Assembly: GCF_009793335.1 (NCBI RefSeq)
Contig: NZ_WING01000001.1
Span: 6,572,001 to 6,636,000, forward strand
Length of the DNA: 64,000 bases
Reading direction: 5' to 3'
Origin: Actinomadura sp. J1-007
GTDB taxonomy: Bacteria; Actinomycetota; Actinomycetes; Streptosporangiales; Streptosporangiaceae
The notes under the pieces are model-generated. The model was not told the origin of the DNA and ran no database searches. It saw only the letters and a list, made by a program, of their open reading frames with translations. Below are positions 34,650 to 43,756 of this stretch, in pieces; position 1 is the stretch's first letter, and every line of letters begins with the position of its first letter. Both the position numbers and the translations under genes were made by a program.

Positions 34650-35870
34650 TCAGATGAGGGCGCCGGCTTTGACGACGTGCTTGCGGGTTTCGGGGCGGGT
34701 GAGCACGGAGATGTCGGTGAGCGGGTCGCCGTCCAGGACGAGCAGGTCGGCGTGGGCTCCGACGGACAGGGTGCCGATCTCGCCCTCCATGCGCAGCAGG
34801 CGGGCCGCGGTGGTGGTGGCCGCGCGGATCACGTCGGCGTTCGGCTGGACCTGGGCGCGCAACTCGAACTCGCCGAGCTGCGCCGCGGTCATGGGGCCGA
34901 GAAGGTCGGAGCCGTAGACCAGGTTGACGCCGGCGGCGTGCGCGCGCTCCAAGGCCGAGAGGCCGGCCTGGCGAACATCGGCGACCTTGCGCACGGACGC
35001 CTCGGGCAGTCCGGCGGCGCGGCCGTGCTCGGCCAGCATCTCGTAGGTGATCAGTGTGGGGACCAGGAAGGCGCCGCGCTCCAGCAGCAGACCGATGGTC
35101 TCCTGGTCGAGCAGGTTGCCGTGCTCGACGCAGCGCACGCCCAGTCGCAGCGCCCGGTTGACAGCGCGCGGATGGTAGGCGTGCACGGTGACGTACCTGT
35201 TGTGGTTGTCGGCCTCGACCACGGCCGCGCGGATCTCCTCGTCGGTGTACTGCACGGCGGAGACCTCGTCGTGCGGGGAGGCCACACCGCCGGACACCAG
35301 CAGTTTCAAGTGCTGTGCCCCCTTGCGGAACTCCTCGCGCGCCGCCGCGCGCACCTCCTGCGGCCCGTCGGCGATCCGGGCGAAGCCGGCCTGGTGCTGA
35401 CAGCAGGGCCGCCAGTCCTGGCCGAGCGGGCGGATGTCGCCGTGCCCACCGGTCTGAGAGAGCGCCATGCCGCCGGCGACCAGCCGGGGGCCGGGCATCA
35501 GTCCTTCCTCCAGGGCGCGGACCATCCCCCGGTCGGCGCCGCCGACGTCGCGCACGGTGGTGAACCCGCGGCGCAGCATGCGTCCGGCCTCCGCCAGCGC
35601 GCGGACGGTCGCGTAGCCGGGCGTCCAGGACGCCGCCTCGCCCTGGTGCAGCGTGGTGAGCAGCAGATGCACATGGGCGTCGATCAGGCCGGGCATCACG
35701 GTGGCCCCTGCGGCCTCCAGCACCGGCGTGCCGTCGGGGACGGTGGGCGCGGGGCCGGTCCCCGTGCCGGCGATCCGGCCGTCGTCGCCGACCTCGATCC
35801 AGCAGGCGTCGCCGTACGCGCCGGCGGCCGGATCGAGCGGGACGGCGTCGGTGATCAGCAGTCGTGGCAT
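34650..35870 (-). CDS. Amidohydrolase-family metallo-hydrolase (imidazolonepropionase/prolidase-like)
   Basis: A 406-aa amidohydrolase with a binuclear metal site: DAHVHLLL (two His), a Lys in HLKLLVSGG for the bridging carbamate, His in VTVHAYH and CVEHGN, and Asp in YGSDLLGP. The N- and C-terminal beta-sandwich is present (PRLLITDAVPL; VGAHADLLVLDGDPL). Similar proteins hydrolyse Xaa-Pro dipeptides or cyclic amides. ATG 35870 has no ribosome-binding site, so the transcript may be leaderless. It is divergent from an RpiR regulator with two operator copies between. Confidence 0.9.
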   Translation of the reverse strand: MPRLLITDAVPLDPAAGAYGDACWIEVGDDGRIAGTGTGPAPTVPDGTPVLEAAGATVMPGLIDAHVHLLLTTLHQGEAASWTPGYATVRALAEAGRMLRRGFTTVRDVGGADRGMVRALEEGLMPGPRLVAGGMALSQTGGHGDIRPLGQDWRPCCQHQAGFARIADGPQEVRAAAREEFRKGAQHLKLLVSGGVASPHDEVSAVQYTDEEIRAAVVEADNHNRYVTVHAYHPRAVNRALRLGVRCVEHGNLLDQETIGLLLERGAFLVPTLITYEMLAEHGRAAGLPEASVRKVADVRQAGLSALERAHAAGVNLVYGSDLLGPMTAAQLGEFELRAQVQPNADVIRAATTTAARLLRMEGEIGTLSVGAHADLLVLDGDPLTDISVLTRPETRKHVVKAGALI

Positions 35871-35873
35871 GAA

Positions 35874-35918
35874 TGCAACGTTATGTGCATCGAACGAAGT
35901 AATGCAATGATTGGTGCA
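35874..35918. promoter_or_regulatory. Two RpiR-type operator copies
   Basis: TGCAACGTTATGTGCA (35874-35889) and TGCAATGATTGGTGCA (35903-35918) share the pattern TGCA-A-N6-G-TGCA (sites 16 bp, centres 29 bp apart). They fill the gap directly upstream of the amidohydrolase start, where the divergent RpiR protein would be expected to bind. Confidence 0.7.
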
Positions 35919-36003
35919 TGCACATGGCCATGCCTCGCCTGCGGCCGTCCCCGGGCCGCGCCCCACACCCGGCAGACCAGCGACCACAACAGCGGGGACC
36001 GCG

Positions 36004-36876
36004 GTGAGGGCGCTCACCGAGTGGCTCGACGCGCACCGCACCAGCACTCCCGGACTCGGTCCCAGAGCGGGTCGGGTACTGCGCGTCCTGGCCCGCGAAC
36101 CGCACTTCGCCTCCTACGCCTCGGCGCGGGCGGTCGCCGAGCGGGCCCAGGTCAACACCTCCACCGTGGTGCGCACCGCCCAGCAACTCGGCTTCGCCGG
36201 CTGGCCCGATCTGCGCACCGCACTGCGCACCCAGTACCTGCGGGCCCTTGGTCACACTCCCTCGCCCGAACCCATCGCACCGCCGTCCGAGCAGCGCCAC
36301 GCAGAGCTGGTCGAACGGTCAGTGGACCGTTCACTGGGTCAGGACGCCGCCAACCTCGCCGCCCTCGCCGAGCCGCGGAGCAAAGCGGCGATTCGCGCGC
36401 TGGCCGACGCGATCACCACCGCCGACCGCACGCTCGTCATCGGCACCGGCACCGCCGCCGGACCCGCGCACATCCTCGCCCATCTGGCCACCAACGCCGG
36501 CTACGCCGTCGACGTCGCCGTCGGCGCCCCCACCGTGCAACTCGCCCAGGTGCTGCGGCTGGCTCCCGGGGACTGCCTCCTGGCGATCAATGTCTGGCGG
36601 CTCCCCCGGTCGCTGCGCGAACTCACCCGGCTCGCACGCGAACGCGGCGCCGTCATCGGTGTCATCACCGACCTGGCGGCCTCACCACTGGCCGAGGACG
36701 CCCACCACCTGGTCGTGGCCCCCAGCGACTCCGTCCGCCCCCTGCCCTCACTGACGGCCGCCGTCGCCGCCGTCCAAGCGGTCGCCTCCGTCCTTGCGCA
36801 AGCCGCCCCCCCGACCGTCCTCGGCGAACTCGAAACCGCCCTGCAACGCCTCGACCTCATGGACGACACCGACTGA
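36004..36876 (+). CDS. MurR/RpiR-family transcriptional regulator
   Basis: A 290-aa regulator: N-terminal HTH_6 (AREPHFASYASARAVAERAQVNTSTVVRTAQQLGFAGWPDLRTAL) and a C-terminal SIS domain (TLVIGTGTAAGPAHILAHLATNAGYAVDV). SIS domains bind phosphosugars or related effectors. I chose GTG 36004; the longer TTG 35911 start would fall within the operator. It diverges from, and likely represses, the amidohydrolase. Confidence 0.88.
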   Translation: MRALTEWLDAHRTSTPGLGPRAGRVLRVLAREPHFASYASARAVAERAQVNTSTVVRTAQQLGFAGWPDLRTALRTQYLRALGHTPSPEPIAPPSEQRHAELVERSVDRSLGQDAANLAALAEPRSKAAIRALADAITTADRTLVIGTGTAAGPAHILAHLATNAGYAVDVAVGAPTVQLAQVLRLAPGDCLLAINVWRLPRSLRELTRLARERGAVIGVITDLAASPLAEDAHHLVVAPSDSVRPLPSLTAAVAAVQAVASVLAQAAPPTVLGELETALQRLDLMDDTD

Positions 36877-36961
36877 CCCGCCGCCGCCCCCTCCACCGGC
36901 GACCACCTCCACCGTGACCGCCCACGCCCCGGCCACGACGCAGAACTCTCAGACGGCGCGA

Positions 36962-37403
36962 CTGCCGCAAGGCGCTGGTCGGCCTCGGCCAGCGCGCGGT
37001 ACAGCGACGCCACCGACGGCGGCCTTCCCGCGTTCTTGCCCGAGGACATCTTGAGCTTGGCGGCGATCTCCGGCACCCCGACGCCCTTGGCCCGCAGCGC
37101 CAGGGCGAAGGTGAGCAGCGGCATCAGCTCGGCGGCGTTGCGCGCGGGCCGCTTGAGTTCGTGCACCGTGAAGATGACCGCCTGGCCGGACGCGGCCGCC
37201 TTGATGTCCCAGCACAGCGCGAGCGCGCCCTCCAACTCCGGCCGCACCTTCACCCGCGTGGAGATCTTCTCCGAGAAGACCCGCGTGCACCCGGCCGCGG
37301 GCAAGGCGATCAACCGGCTGTCGAGCTCCTGGTCTTTGGCGGAGCAACGGGCGTAACCGATCCGGATCGGCGGCGCCGACGGGGCCACTTCGGCAGCCGC
37401 CAC
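36962..37403 (-). pseudogene. Serine recombinase (resolvase family) with internal deletion
   Basis: The N-terminus from GTG 37403 has the catalytic core: IRIGYARCSAKDQELDS (Tyr17, Arg19, Ser21), CTRVFSEKIST and ELKRPARNAAELM. It then runs directly into LTFALALRAKGVGVPEIAAKLKMSSGKNAGRPPSVASLYRALAEAD, the C-terminal helix-turn-helix. The roughly 60-70 residues usually between them (end of the catalytic domain and long dimerisation helix) are absent. The frame stays open to 36501, antisense to rpiR, with no further homology. Probably inactive. Confidence 0.75.
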
Positions 37404-37490
37404 CGGCCGCAGCGCATACCACCGCCGTGGTCGGACGCGGACGTCTTCGTCGTCGTGCCGGAGCCTGGTCCGAGGCCGGGTGGCGCCGCC

Positions 37491-38069
37491 TCAGCGCATC
37501 CTCTCCCACATGGTGCGGGTCATCTCGTACTCGACCTCGCCGAGGTGCGCGTCCGGCAGCGGATCGTCGAACCGCGGGTGGTAGGTGCGCACGTACCGCA
37601 TGCCGATGGCCCGCATCACTCCGATGGATCCGGCGTTGACGGCCATGGTCTGCGCGATCACACGGCTTTGCCCGACCGTGTCGAAGGCGTGCCGCAGCAG
37701 GGCGCGGGACGCTTCACTGGCCAGGCCCTGCCGCCAGTACCGGCGGACGAGCCGGTACCCCAGATCGCAGACGGTGGGATCGTCGGGCTGATCGGGGCCA
37801 TGCGCAGGCGGCAGCATCATCAGCCCGACGAACTCACCCTCCTCCCCTCCATGGGAGAGGTGAGCCGTCCACAAGCCCAGCCCGTCCACCTTGCCCGCCG
37901 CGGCGATGCGCCGCTGATGAGTGGCGACCACCTCGTCCCTGGTCGGCGTCCTGGCGTCGAGATAGCGCAGCACCTCGGGATCGGAGTCGAGGCGGACCTC
38001 CAGGTCCAGATGCCGATCGGCCAGCGGTACCAGCAGCAGACGCTCGGTCCGCAAGATCGGTTGAGGCAC
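37491..38069 (-). CDS. GNAT-family N-acetyltransferase (RimJ/RimL-like)
   Basis: A 192-aa acetyltransferase_3-type protein: LRTERLLLVPLADRHLDLEVRL at the start, the acetyl-CoA loop RYWRQGLASEASRALLRHAF (Q-x-x-G-x-A) near residues 110-130, then NAGSIGVMRAIGMRYVRTYH. It transfers an acetyl group to an amine of an unknown acceptor. The start at GTG 38069 lacks a strong ribosome-binding site. Isolated from neighbours. Confidence 0.88.
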   Translation of the reverse strand: MPQPILRTERLLLVPLADRHLDLEVRLDSDPEVLRYLDARTPTRDEVVATHQRRIAAAGKVDGLGLWTAHLSHGGEEGEFVGLMMLPPAHGPDQPDDPTVCDLGYRLVRRYWRQGLASEASRALLRHAFDTVGQSRVIAQTMAVNAGSIGVMRAIGMRYVRTYHPRFDDPLPDAHLGEVEYEMTRTMWERMR

Positions 38070-38388
38070 GCGGCAACCGTTTCACGCCGACACCGGCGAA
38101 GCGATCGTTTTCCTCCCCGGCCGTACGGTGGATCACCCTGCGAGCCAGAGCCGGACGCCGCTGACCGGCGTGACGGCTGCTCGGTAGTGCACGGCGAGCG
38201 TGTCATCGCGGGTGGCGACGGCCCGCCCTTGCCTGAGCGTGTTTCTCAGCGCCCGCGCCGGTGAGGGTCTCGTTGAGGGAACCCCGACCGGACACCGATG
38301 CTCGCCCGTCTTGGGCGCCTTCCTCCCGAACGGGTCCTGAGCCGCTGCCCGCGCCCCATCGCACGTGGCTGGGCTACGCTCGTTGATC
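38070..38388. other. 319-base divergent intergenic region
   Basis: Lies between the divergent acetyltransferase and VOC genes. No operator or gene stands out. Confidence 0.4.
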
Positions 38389-38784
38389 ATGTCCGAGCTG
38401 CTTGGAATCAACCATCTGACACTGTCCACGACCGACATCGACCGGCTCGTGGCGTACTACACGGGGTTGCTCGGAGCAACGCTCGCGTTCGAGCGCGCTG
38501 CGAACTCTGCTGACCCTCGGATCGCAGTCCTCGATGTCGGCGGTCTCGACCATCTGATGATCGTTGAGACCGCGACCGCTCCCGCCCTCGATCTTGACCC
38601 CCTGAACCGGGCGGGTTGGGGACTGCGCGTGGGTACATACGAACAACTGTGTGAGCTTCGCCAACGGATCCTGGGTGCCGGGCGGCCTGTCGGACAGATC
38701 GAGACACTGCCCACGCAATGGACGATGACGGCTCGCGATCCCGATGGACGCCCTGTGGACATCCGGGCCCATCGCCCGCGGTGA
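38389..38784 (+). CDS. VOC-superfamily (glyoxalase-like) protein
   Basis: A 131-aa vicinal-oxygen-chelate fold protein: GINHLTLSTTDIDRLVAYYTGLLGATLAFE at the start with the first metal His, then LDHLMIVE (second His) and MTARDPDGRPVDI at the end. It could be a glyoxalase-like isomerase, dioxygenase or drug-binding protein; the family alone does not tell. ATG 38389 was chosen because homology starts there. Confidence 0.88.
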   Translation: MSELLGINHLTLSTTDIDRLVAYYTGLLGATLAFERAANSADPRIAVLDVGGLDHLMIVETATAPALDLDPLNRAGWGLRVGTYEQLCELRQRILGAGRPVGQIETLPTQWTMTARDPDGRPVDIRAHRPR

Positions 38785-39003
38785 TCGCCGGCGAGCCTGA
38801 GGAAGTCGAAGGCTTGCAGGCCATGCAGTGTGGTCATGCGGTGCGCCCGGTCTCCAGGCGGCAGTTCCGGCCGTGCTCGGGCAAGGGTGCCCCGATGGGC
38901 AAGCAGGCCGCTGGATGGTGGGAAACGGCCTGCGAGTGCGGCCGGATGTGGGCAGAACGTCGGCGCGAGGGCGGGGGTGCGCAAGCGTCCGTAGATTCGG
39001 TTT

Positions 39004-39549
39004 GTGGACGCGACCATCGTGCTGAACCTCGCCACGCTGGCGATCTCCCTCACGGCGCTCGTCATCTCCATCCTGCTGACCCTGCGGCAGATCCGCGTGG
39101 CCAGTGGCGGGCTCCACCTTCCAGTGGTGTTGCAGGCCTTCGACCATTCGCGCAGCGCGGTGTGGTTCGAGGCGCAGGAGTATGTGCTAACCAGGCTGTC
39201 TCATGAACACCAAGCCGACTGCGGCTGGCGCGACCTGCCCGAGCAGGCGCGCACCTACGCGAACACCATCGGACTGTTCTACGACGACCTTGGGAAACTC
39301 GTGGCGCACGGGGTGATCGACCAGAGCATGGTCATCGGCTCCTACGGCACGAACATCGTGCGCCTCTGGGACGCCTTGGCTCCGTTCGTCTACACGGAGC
39401 GGCGAAAGCACGGACTGCACTTCTGGATCTACTTCGAGGACCTCGCGGCACGAACGGCCTCCGCGCACCCCGAGACCGTGTACGCCGACCTGCGCTTGCA
39501 GACACGGCCGCCGCGCCAGGAACCGGACGAGATCGGACCGGCCAGCTAG
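39004..39549 (+). CDS. Membrane-anchored hypothetical protein (DUF4760-like)
   Basis: A 181-aa protein. One N-terminal transmembrane helix (IVLNLATLAISLTALVISILLTL) is followed by a helical cytosolic domain (FDHSRSAVWFEAQEYVLTRLSHEH, YANTIGLFYDDLGKLVAHGVIDQSMVIGSYGTNIVRLWDALAPFVYTERRKHG). The arrangement matches DUF4760-type proteins. Function unknown. It starts at GTG 39004. Confidence 0.7.
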   Translation: MDATIVLNLATLAISLTALVISILLTLRQIRVASGGLHLPVVLQAFDHSRSAVWFEAQEYVLTRLSHEHQADCGWRDLPEQARTYANTIGLFYDDLGKLVAHGVIDQSMVIGSYGTNIVRLWDALAPFVYTERRKHGLHFWIYFEDLAARTASAHPETVYADLRLQTRPPRQEPDEIGPAS

Positions 39550-39749
39550 GACTCGCGATCTGCCGTAAAACGATCGTAGGTGAGATGGTCGCGGACGTGT
39601 CCGCTGTGGACGCGTTCGCCCAGGACATTCGGTCTCACAACTCGTGTGCGGTAGGGCGGAGCCCTTAGAGATCAGCGTCCTGGCCAGCTGCTAGGGCCAG
39701 AAAGCGGGCGCGGCTTGTCAGCTCTCAGGCGCTGCTCCCGGGTGGCGAC

Positions 39750-40045
39750 CGTCGATGTAGTACAGCAGTTCGTCGTCGGCCTGCTGGTCCATCGGGTGGT
39801 CGCCGCGGCTCGTCTCGGGGACGGTGGGGCGGTCCAGCGGGTGATCGCCAGGCGGCGCCAGAGCCGGGAGGCCAGCAACCGCTCGCGCGAGAGCACGTTT
39901 CAGCAGCCGTCGCCGCCGACGTACAGCAGCCCGAACCGCGTGTCGGGGTCGTCGTGCAGGTGCCGCGGCAGCTCGAGCGCGTGTCCGGTCAGGCGCTGAG
40001 CCTCGTCGACCACCACCAGGCGGGGGAAGCGGGCCGGCTCGGCGT
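39750..40045 (-). pseudogene. TniB-like AAA ATPase (transposition helper) relic
   Basis: The minus frame reads ARFPRLVVVDEAQRLTGHALELPRHLHDDPDTRFGLLYVGGDGC, then TGA (39902-39900) where TGG is expected, then NVLSRERLLASRLWRRLAITRW. The Walker B is VVVDEAQR. The N-terminal Walker A part is absent, cut off where the Tn3 fragment begins. A genuine decayed gene. Confidence 0.75.
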
Positions 40046-40052
40046 CCTCGGC

Positions 40053-40223
40053 CTGGTTGTGAACTGCGTCATTTTGTGAACCACGGTGTACCTGGACGCC
40101 GCCGTATGCCAACTCAAAGTCCAGGACTACCCGGTCCGCGAGGAGGACATGACCCACCTGTCGCCCTTCGTCAACCGGCACCTGGGAGTCGCCGGGGCCG
40201 TGTCGAACCGAGCGAAGAACTGA
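40053..40223 (+). pseudogene. C-terminal fragment of a Tn3-family transposase
   Basis: The plus frame reads LVVNCVIL, TGA (40077-40079, at the usual Trp), TTVYLDAAVCQLKVQDYPVREEDMTHLSPFVNRHLGVAG, to TGA 40221-40223. This is the conserved end of Tn3 TnpA (..NCVxLWNTxYLDxAVxxLRAQGYPVxxEDxxRLSPxxxxHIxxxG). The rest of the transposase is missing. Confidence 0.8.
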
Positions 40224-40268
40224 TCGACGCGTGCGGCGTATTCGGGTGCGGCGTGGAGCGTGCGGGTG

Positions 40269-41078
40269 TCATGGCGATGGGGGGACGGCTCCGGGCTGGG
40301 CGGGCTGGAGGATGGACAGCGGATCGCCGGTCGGCGCGATCAGGTACTTGGCCAGGTACGCGGCCTTGCCGGCCAGCTGGACCGACTGGGTGAGGATGAG
40401 CACCGGGTCGGCCGGCCGCAGTCCCAGCAGTTTCCCGCGTGTTGCGCCGGCCATTCCGGCGGTGACGGTGCACCTGCCGGGCCCGAGCACGGGACCGAGC
40501 AGTTCACCGAGCGCGTGGAGCAGAGTGCCCGATCCCTCCTGCAGCTGCTGAACGTGATCGGCGGCGGCCGGGATCCGCTCGCGCAGCTCGGCTCCGGCAG
40601 GGATGTGCTCCTGCACCAGCGCCAGCGGCTCCTCGCCTCGTGACAGCCGCGTCTCGCAGAACCAGGCATTGGTGTCCTCGTCCAGTTCCAGGCCGCGGAC
40701 CACGTAGTCGGTGGTGCGCTGGAGCGTCATCTCCAGTCGCTGGGCCCCGACGGGCTGTTCGGCGGAGGCGAGCGTCTCCTCCAGCGGCTGGAGCTGTTCG
40801 AGGCCGGGGCGGGGCAGGGTGTGGGCGACGAACCGTCCCACTCCGCGGCGAGTACGGATCAGCCCGTCCTCTTCCAACAGCATGAGCGCCTCGCGCACGA
40901 CCGTGCGGCTCACGCCGAGCCGAGCGCCCAGATCCGATTCCTTCGGCAGGACCGTCCCGAGCGGGAAGGTCTGGGTGCGGATGCCATGCGCCAGGCGGGA
41001 GTAGACCGCTACGCGCAGCGGCTGCCCGACCGGCACGGTCAGCGGCTGAGCCAGGAACTCCTCGGCGGGGACGGCCAC
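40269..41078 (-). CDS. GntR-family (HutC/UTRA) transcriptional regulator
   Basis: A 269-aa regulator: winged helix VYSRLAHGIRTQTFPLGTVLPKESDLGARLGVSRTVVREALMLLEEDGLIRTRRGVGRFVA at about residues 25-85, then a UTRA effector domain (NAWFCETRLSRGEEPLALVQEHIPAG; AAYLAKYLIAP). GTG 41078 has GAGG six bases upstream. It diverges from an MFS-nucleoside hydrolase-deaminase operon. A GTCTAGAC site in the gap fits the HutC-type GTxTAxAC operator. The effector is probably a nucleoside or derivative, which is inference. Confidence 0.88.
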   Translation of the reverse strand: MAVPAEEFLAQPLTVPVGQPLRVAVYSRLAHGIRTQTFPLGTVLPKESDLGARLGVSRTVVREALMLLEEDGLIRTRRGVGRFVAHTLPRPGLEQLQPLEETLASAEQPVGAQRLEMTLQRTTDYVVRGLELDEDTNAWFCETRLSRGEEPLALVQEHIPAGAELRERIPAAADHVQQLQEGSGTLLHALGELLGPVLGPGRCTVTAGMAGATRGKLLGLRPADPVLILTQSVQLAGKAAYLAKYLIAPTGDPLSILQPAQPGAVPPSP

Positions 41079-41146
41079 GACGTACCTCACTTGATGCGGC
41101 TCGAACGGGACAAGACGGGGTGGGGTCCATCTAACCAGAGTCCACG

Positions 41147-41154
41147 GTCTAGAC
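41147..41154. promoter_or_regulatory. Putative HutC/GntR operator core
   Basis: GTCTAGAC fits GTxTAxAC exactly. It sits within the larger imperfect dyad GGTCTAGACA (41146-41155) / TGTCAGACC (41158-41166), 60-80 bases before the MFS start and just upstream of gntR. Confidence 0.6.
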
Positions 41155-41225
41155 ACATGTCAGACCGAGAGGTATAACATCTCACATCCACCGTATGGTG
41201 GCTGAAAGTGACGATGAGGGCCTCT

Positions 41226-42656
41226 ATGAACACAGATAGTGCAGGAACCCCTCGGTCGGCGCCCGGCGAGCGGCACCTCCTCCCGCCCCTGGAAGGGGCG
41301 AAGGCCGCGGCTCTTGTCGCCGCCCTGCTTCTGGGCGTCATCGCTTATCAGCTCAACGCCAGCATGGTCACGCCCGCGCTGCCTGAGATGGCGCGCACGC
41401 TGAACAGCAGCTTGGGCGCCATATCCCATGTCTCGTCGCTGTTCTTCCTCGCCGGCGCGATCGCCGGTGTCGTCTTCAGCCGGCTCAGCGACTTCACCGG
41501 ACGCAGGAAGACGCTGCTGACGGTGCTCGGCCTCACCTGTGTCGGCACGCTGCTGTGTGCGCTGGCCCCCAGCCTGCCGGTGCTGCTGGCGGGGCGCGTG
41601 CTCCAGGGGCTGTCCAGTGCCGCCTTCCAGATCGCCTACGTCATCCTCAACGAGCGCCTCAGCGCCCGGGTCTTCGGCACGGCCCTGGGAGTGGTCACCG
41701 CCATCAACGGCGGGGTGGGCGGGCTCGACGGCTATCTCGGCGGCCTGCTGTCCGACCACCTCGGATTCCGTGCGATCTTCGCCGCGATCCTCCTGGTCGG
41801 AGCGGCCGCGACGGTGTGCGTGGCGATGGTGGTGCCCGCCGACGCCCGGCCTGTCACCCGCGGCCGGATGGACTGGTGGGGCTCGGCCGCCCTGTCGATC
41901 GCCCTGGTCTGCCTCACCTACGGGGTCTCCCACGGCTCCACCGACGGCTGGACCCGGCCCTGGACGCTCGCGTACGCGATCGGTGCCGTGGTCTTCTTCG
42001 CGGTGTTCGCCGCCGTCGAACGCCGTACCGCCACTCCTTTGATCGCCATCGAGCATCTGCGGTCGCGCCGGATCTGGCCGGTCATCGCCACCACGGTGCT
42101 CGCCCTGACCGGTGTCTTCGCGGTCATCAACTTCACGGTGATCGTCCTCAGCCAGGACGCCCATGCCGGTTTCGGGCTCACCGCGAGCCGGTCCGCTCTG
42201 CTGTATCTGACGCCGGCCGCGGTCATCGGCGTCGTCGCGGCGCCGCTGTCGGGCTGGCTGGCCGGCCGGACGGGCTGGATCCCCATGCTGCGCGTCGGTC
42301 TGGTGCTCTGTGTCGCCACACTGACCCTCATCGCGGTGTTCCCGCAGCACCGGTGGATCGTGTTCGCCGCCGTGGCCGTGCTCGGCGTCTTCTACAACGG
42401 CCTGGTCCTCACCACCCTCAACGGCCTGGGCGTCACACAGTCCCCCAAGGAAGCACCCGCCGCGCTGCCGGGGCTCAACGGTGCCGCGTTCGGCTTCGGG
42501 GCCGGCCTGGGCATCGGCGTCGTGGCCCCGTTCGCCGCTGACGCGACCATCGGGGGCTACACCGCCGCGCTGTGCATCTCCATCGGCATCACCGCGCTCG
42601 CCCTGGTCGCGAGCCTGTGCATCGTCCCGACTCCAGACCAACCGGACCAGGAGTAG
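41226..42656 (+). CDS. MFS transporter, DHA2/EmrB-QacA-like, of a nucleoside operon
   Basis: A 476-aa major facilitator with about 12-14 transmembrane helices. N-terminal VAALLLGVIAYQLNASMVTPALPEMA, motif A RLSDFTGRRKTL, motif C-like AINGGVGGLDGYLGG, and a long central region. ATG 41226 has GAGG six bases upstream. It is first of three co-directional genes with a nucleoside hydrolase and an adenosine deaminase, so it probably imports or exports nucleosides or a nucleoside-like compound. Nucleoside transport by this group is not the usual assignment. Confidence 0.85.
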   Translation: MNTDSAGTPRSAPGERHLLPPLEGAKAAALVAALLLGVIAYQLNASMVTPALPEMARTLNSSLGAISHVSSLFFLAGAIAGVVFSRLSDFTGRRKTLLTVLGLTCVGTLLCALAPSLPVLLAGRVLQGLSSAAFQIAYVILNERLSARVFGTALGVVTAINGGVGGLDGYLGGLLSDHLGFRAIFAAILLVGAAATVCVAMVVPADARPVTRGRMDWWGSAALSIALVCLTYGVSHGSTDGWTRPWTLAYAIGAVVFFAVFAAVERRTATPLIAIEHLRSRRIWPVIATTVLALTGVFAVINFTVIVLSQDAHAGFGLTASRSALLYLTPAAVIGVVAAPLSGWLAGRTGWIPMLRVGLVLCVATLTLIAVFPQHRWIVFAAVAVLGVFYNGLVLTTLNGLGVTQSPKEAPAALPGLNGAAFGFGAGLGIGVVAPFAADATIGGYTAALCISIGITALALVASLCIVPTPDQPDQE

Positions 42657-42768
42657 CCCCGCAACCGCCGCAACGACCGCCGCAGCAACCGGCGCCCCTG
42701 CCTATCCGCCCCTGCCGACGTTGCCGCCTGTCCATTCCCGCCTGTCCACCGCCTCGAGGAAGACCACC

Positions 42769-43722
42769 ATGCCAGCCTCCCGCCTCTACTACGACTGCGA
42801 CACCGGCATCGACGACTCGATGGCCCTGGCCTACCTGCTGGCCTCGCCCGAGATACGGCTCGCCGGCATCGGGACCGTCAGCGGCAACGTCGACTCGGCC
42901 CAGGCCGCCCGCAACACCCTGGCCCTGCTCCACCTCGCCGGGCGCGACGACATACCGGTGGCCGTCGGCGCCGCCGACCCCCAGGCCGGCACCTACGCCG
43001 GGCCGGTCCCCCACATCCACGGCCACAACGGCATCGGCGACATCGCACTGCCCGACGCCGCCCCGCCCCGGACCGACCTCGACGCCGCCGACCTGATCAT
43101 TCAGCTCGCCCACAGCCACCCCGGGGAACTGCGGATCCTCACCACGGGCCCGCTCACCAACATCGCCGAGGCCCTGCGTCGCGACCCTCGCCTCCCCTCC
43201 CTGGTCGCCGACATCACCGTCATGGGCGGCGCCGCCCGGCACAGCGGCAACGTCTCCCCGGTCGCCGAGGCCAACATCCACAACGACCCCGAGGCCGCCG
43301 CCCAGGTACTCGCGGCCCCGTGGGACATCACCCTCGTACCTTTGGATGTGACTCTCGCGCACACCCTGGAGGAGACCGACCGCCAGGCGCTGCTCGACTC
43401 CGGGCGCCCCGTGCCCGCCGCGCTCGGCGCCATGCTCGAGGTGTACTTCGACTTCTACCTGGCCACCTACGGCCGCCGCTGCTGCGCCCTGCACGACCCG
43501 CTGGCCGCGGCCGTCGCCGTCGGCGCAGTCGCGCCCACCCTGGCGCCCGTCGTCGACGTGGTCGTCGACGCCACCGGCGGCCCCGGCCGCGGCCAGACCA
43601 TCTGCGACCTGCGCGGCGCCTACCTCGGTTTCCCGCCGCAGCCGGGCGCCCGCTGCCGGGTCGTCCTGGAAGCGGGCCCCGACAGCGCCGCCCAACTCCT
43701 CAAGCGTCTTCTCACCCTTTGA
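42769..43722 (+). CDS. Nucleoside hydrolase (IU-NH family)
   Basis: A 317-aa N-ribohydrolase. The Ca-binding DCDTGIDD motif is at residues 9-16; GTVSGNVDSAQAARNTLALL, HGHNGIGD, TTGPLTNIAEALR, VMGGAARHSGN, AEANIHNDPEAA and LHDPLAAAVAV all match the family. It hydrolyses the N-glycosidic bond of ribonucleosides to base plus ribose. ATG 42769 has a GAGGAAG site upstream. It lies 112 bases after the MFS gene and 34 bases before the deaminase. Confidence 0.95.
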   Translation: MPASRLYYDCDTGIDDSMALAYLLASPEIRLAGIGTVSGNVDSAQAARNTLALLHLAGRDDIPVAVGAADPQAGTYAGPVPHIHGHNGIGDIALPDAAPPRTDLDAADLIIQLAHSHPGELRILTTGPLTNIAEALRRDPRLPSLVADITVMGGAARHSGNVSPVAEANIHNDPEAAAQVLAAPWDITLVPLDVTLAHTLEETDRQALLDSGRPVPAALGAMLEVYFDFYLATYGRRCCALHDPLAAAVAVGAVAPTLAPVVDVVVDATGGPGRGQTICDLRGAYLGFPPQPGARCRVVLEAGPDSAAQLLKRLLTL

Positions 43723-43756
43723 CCCCGCCGGGCACCGAGAACGGACAGAGCACCGC

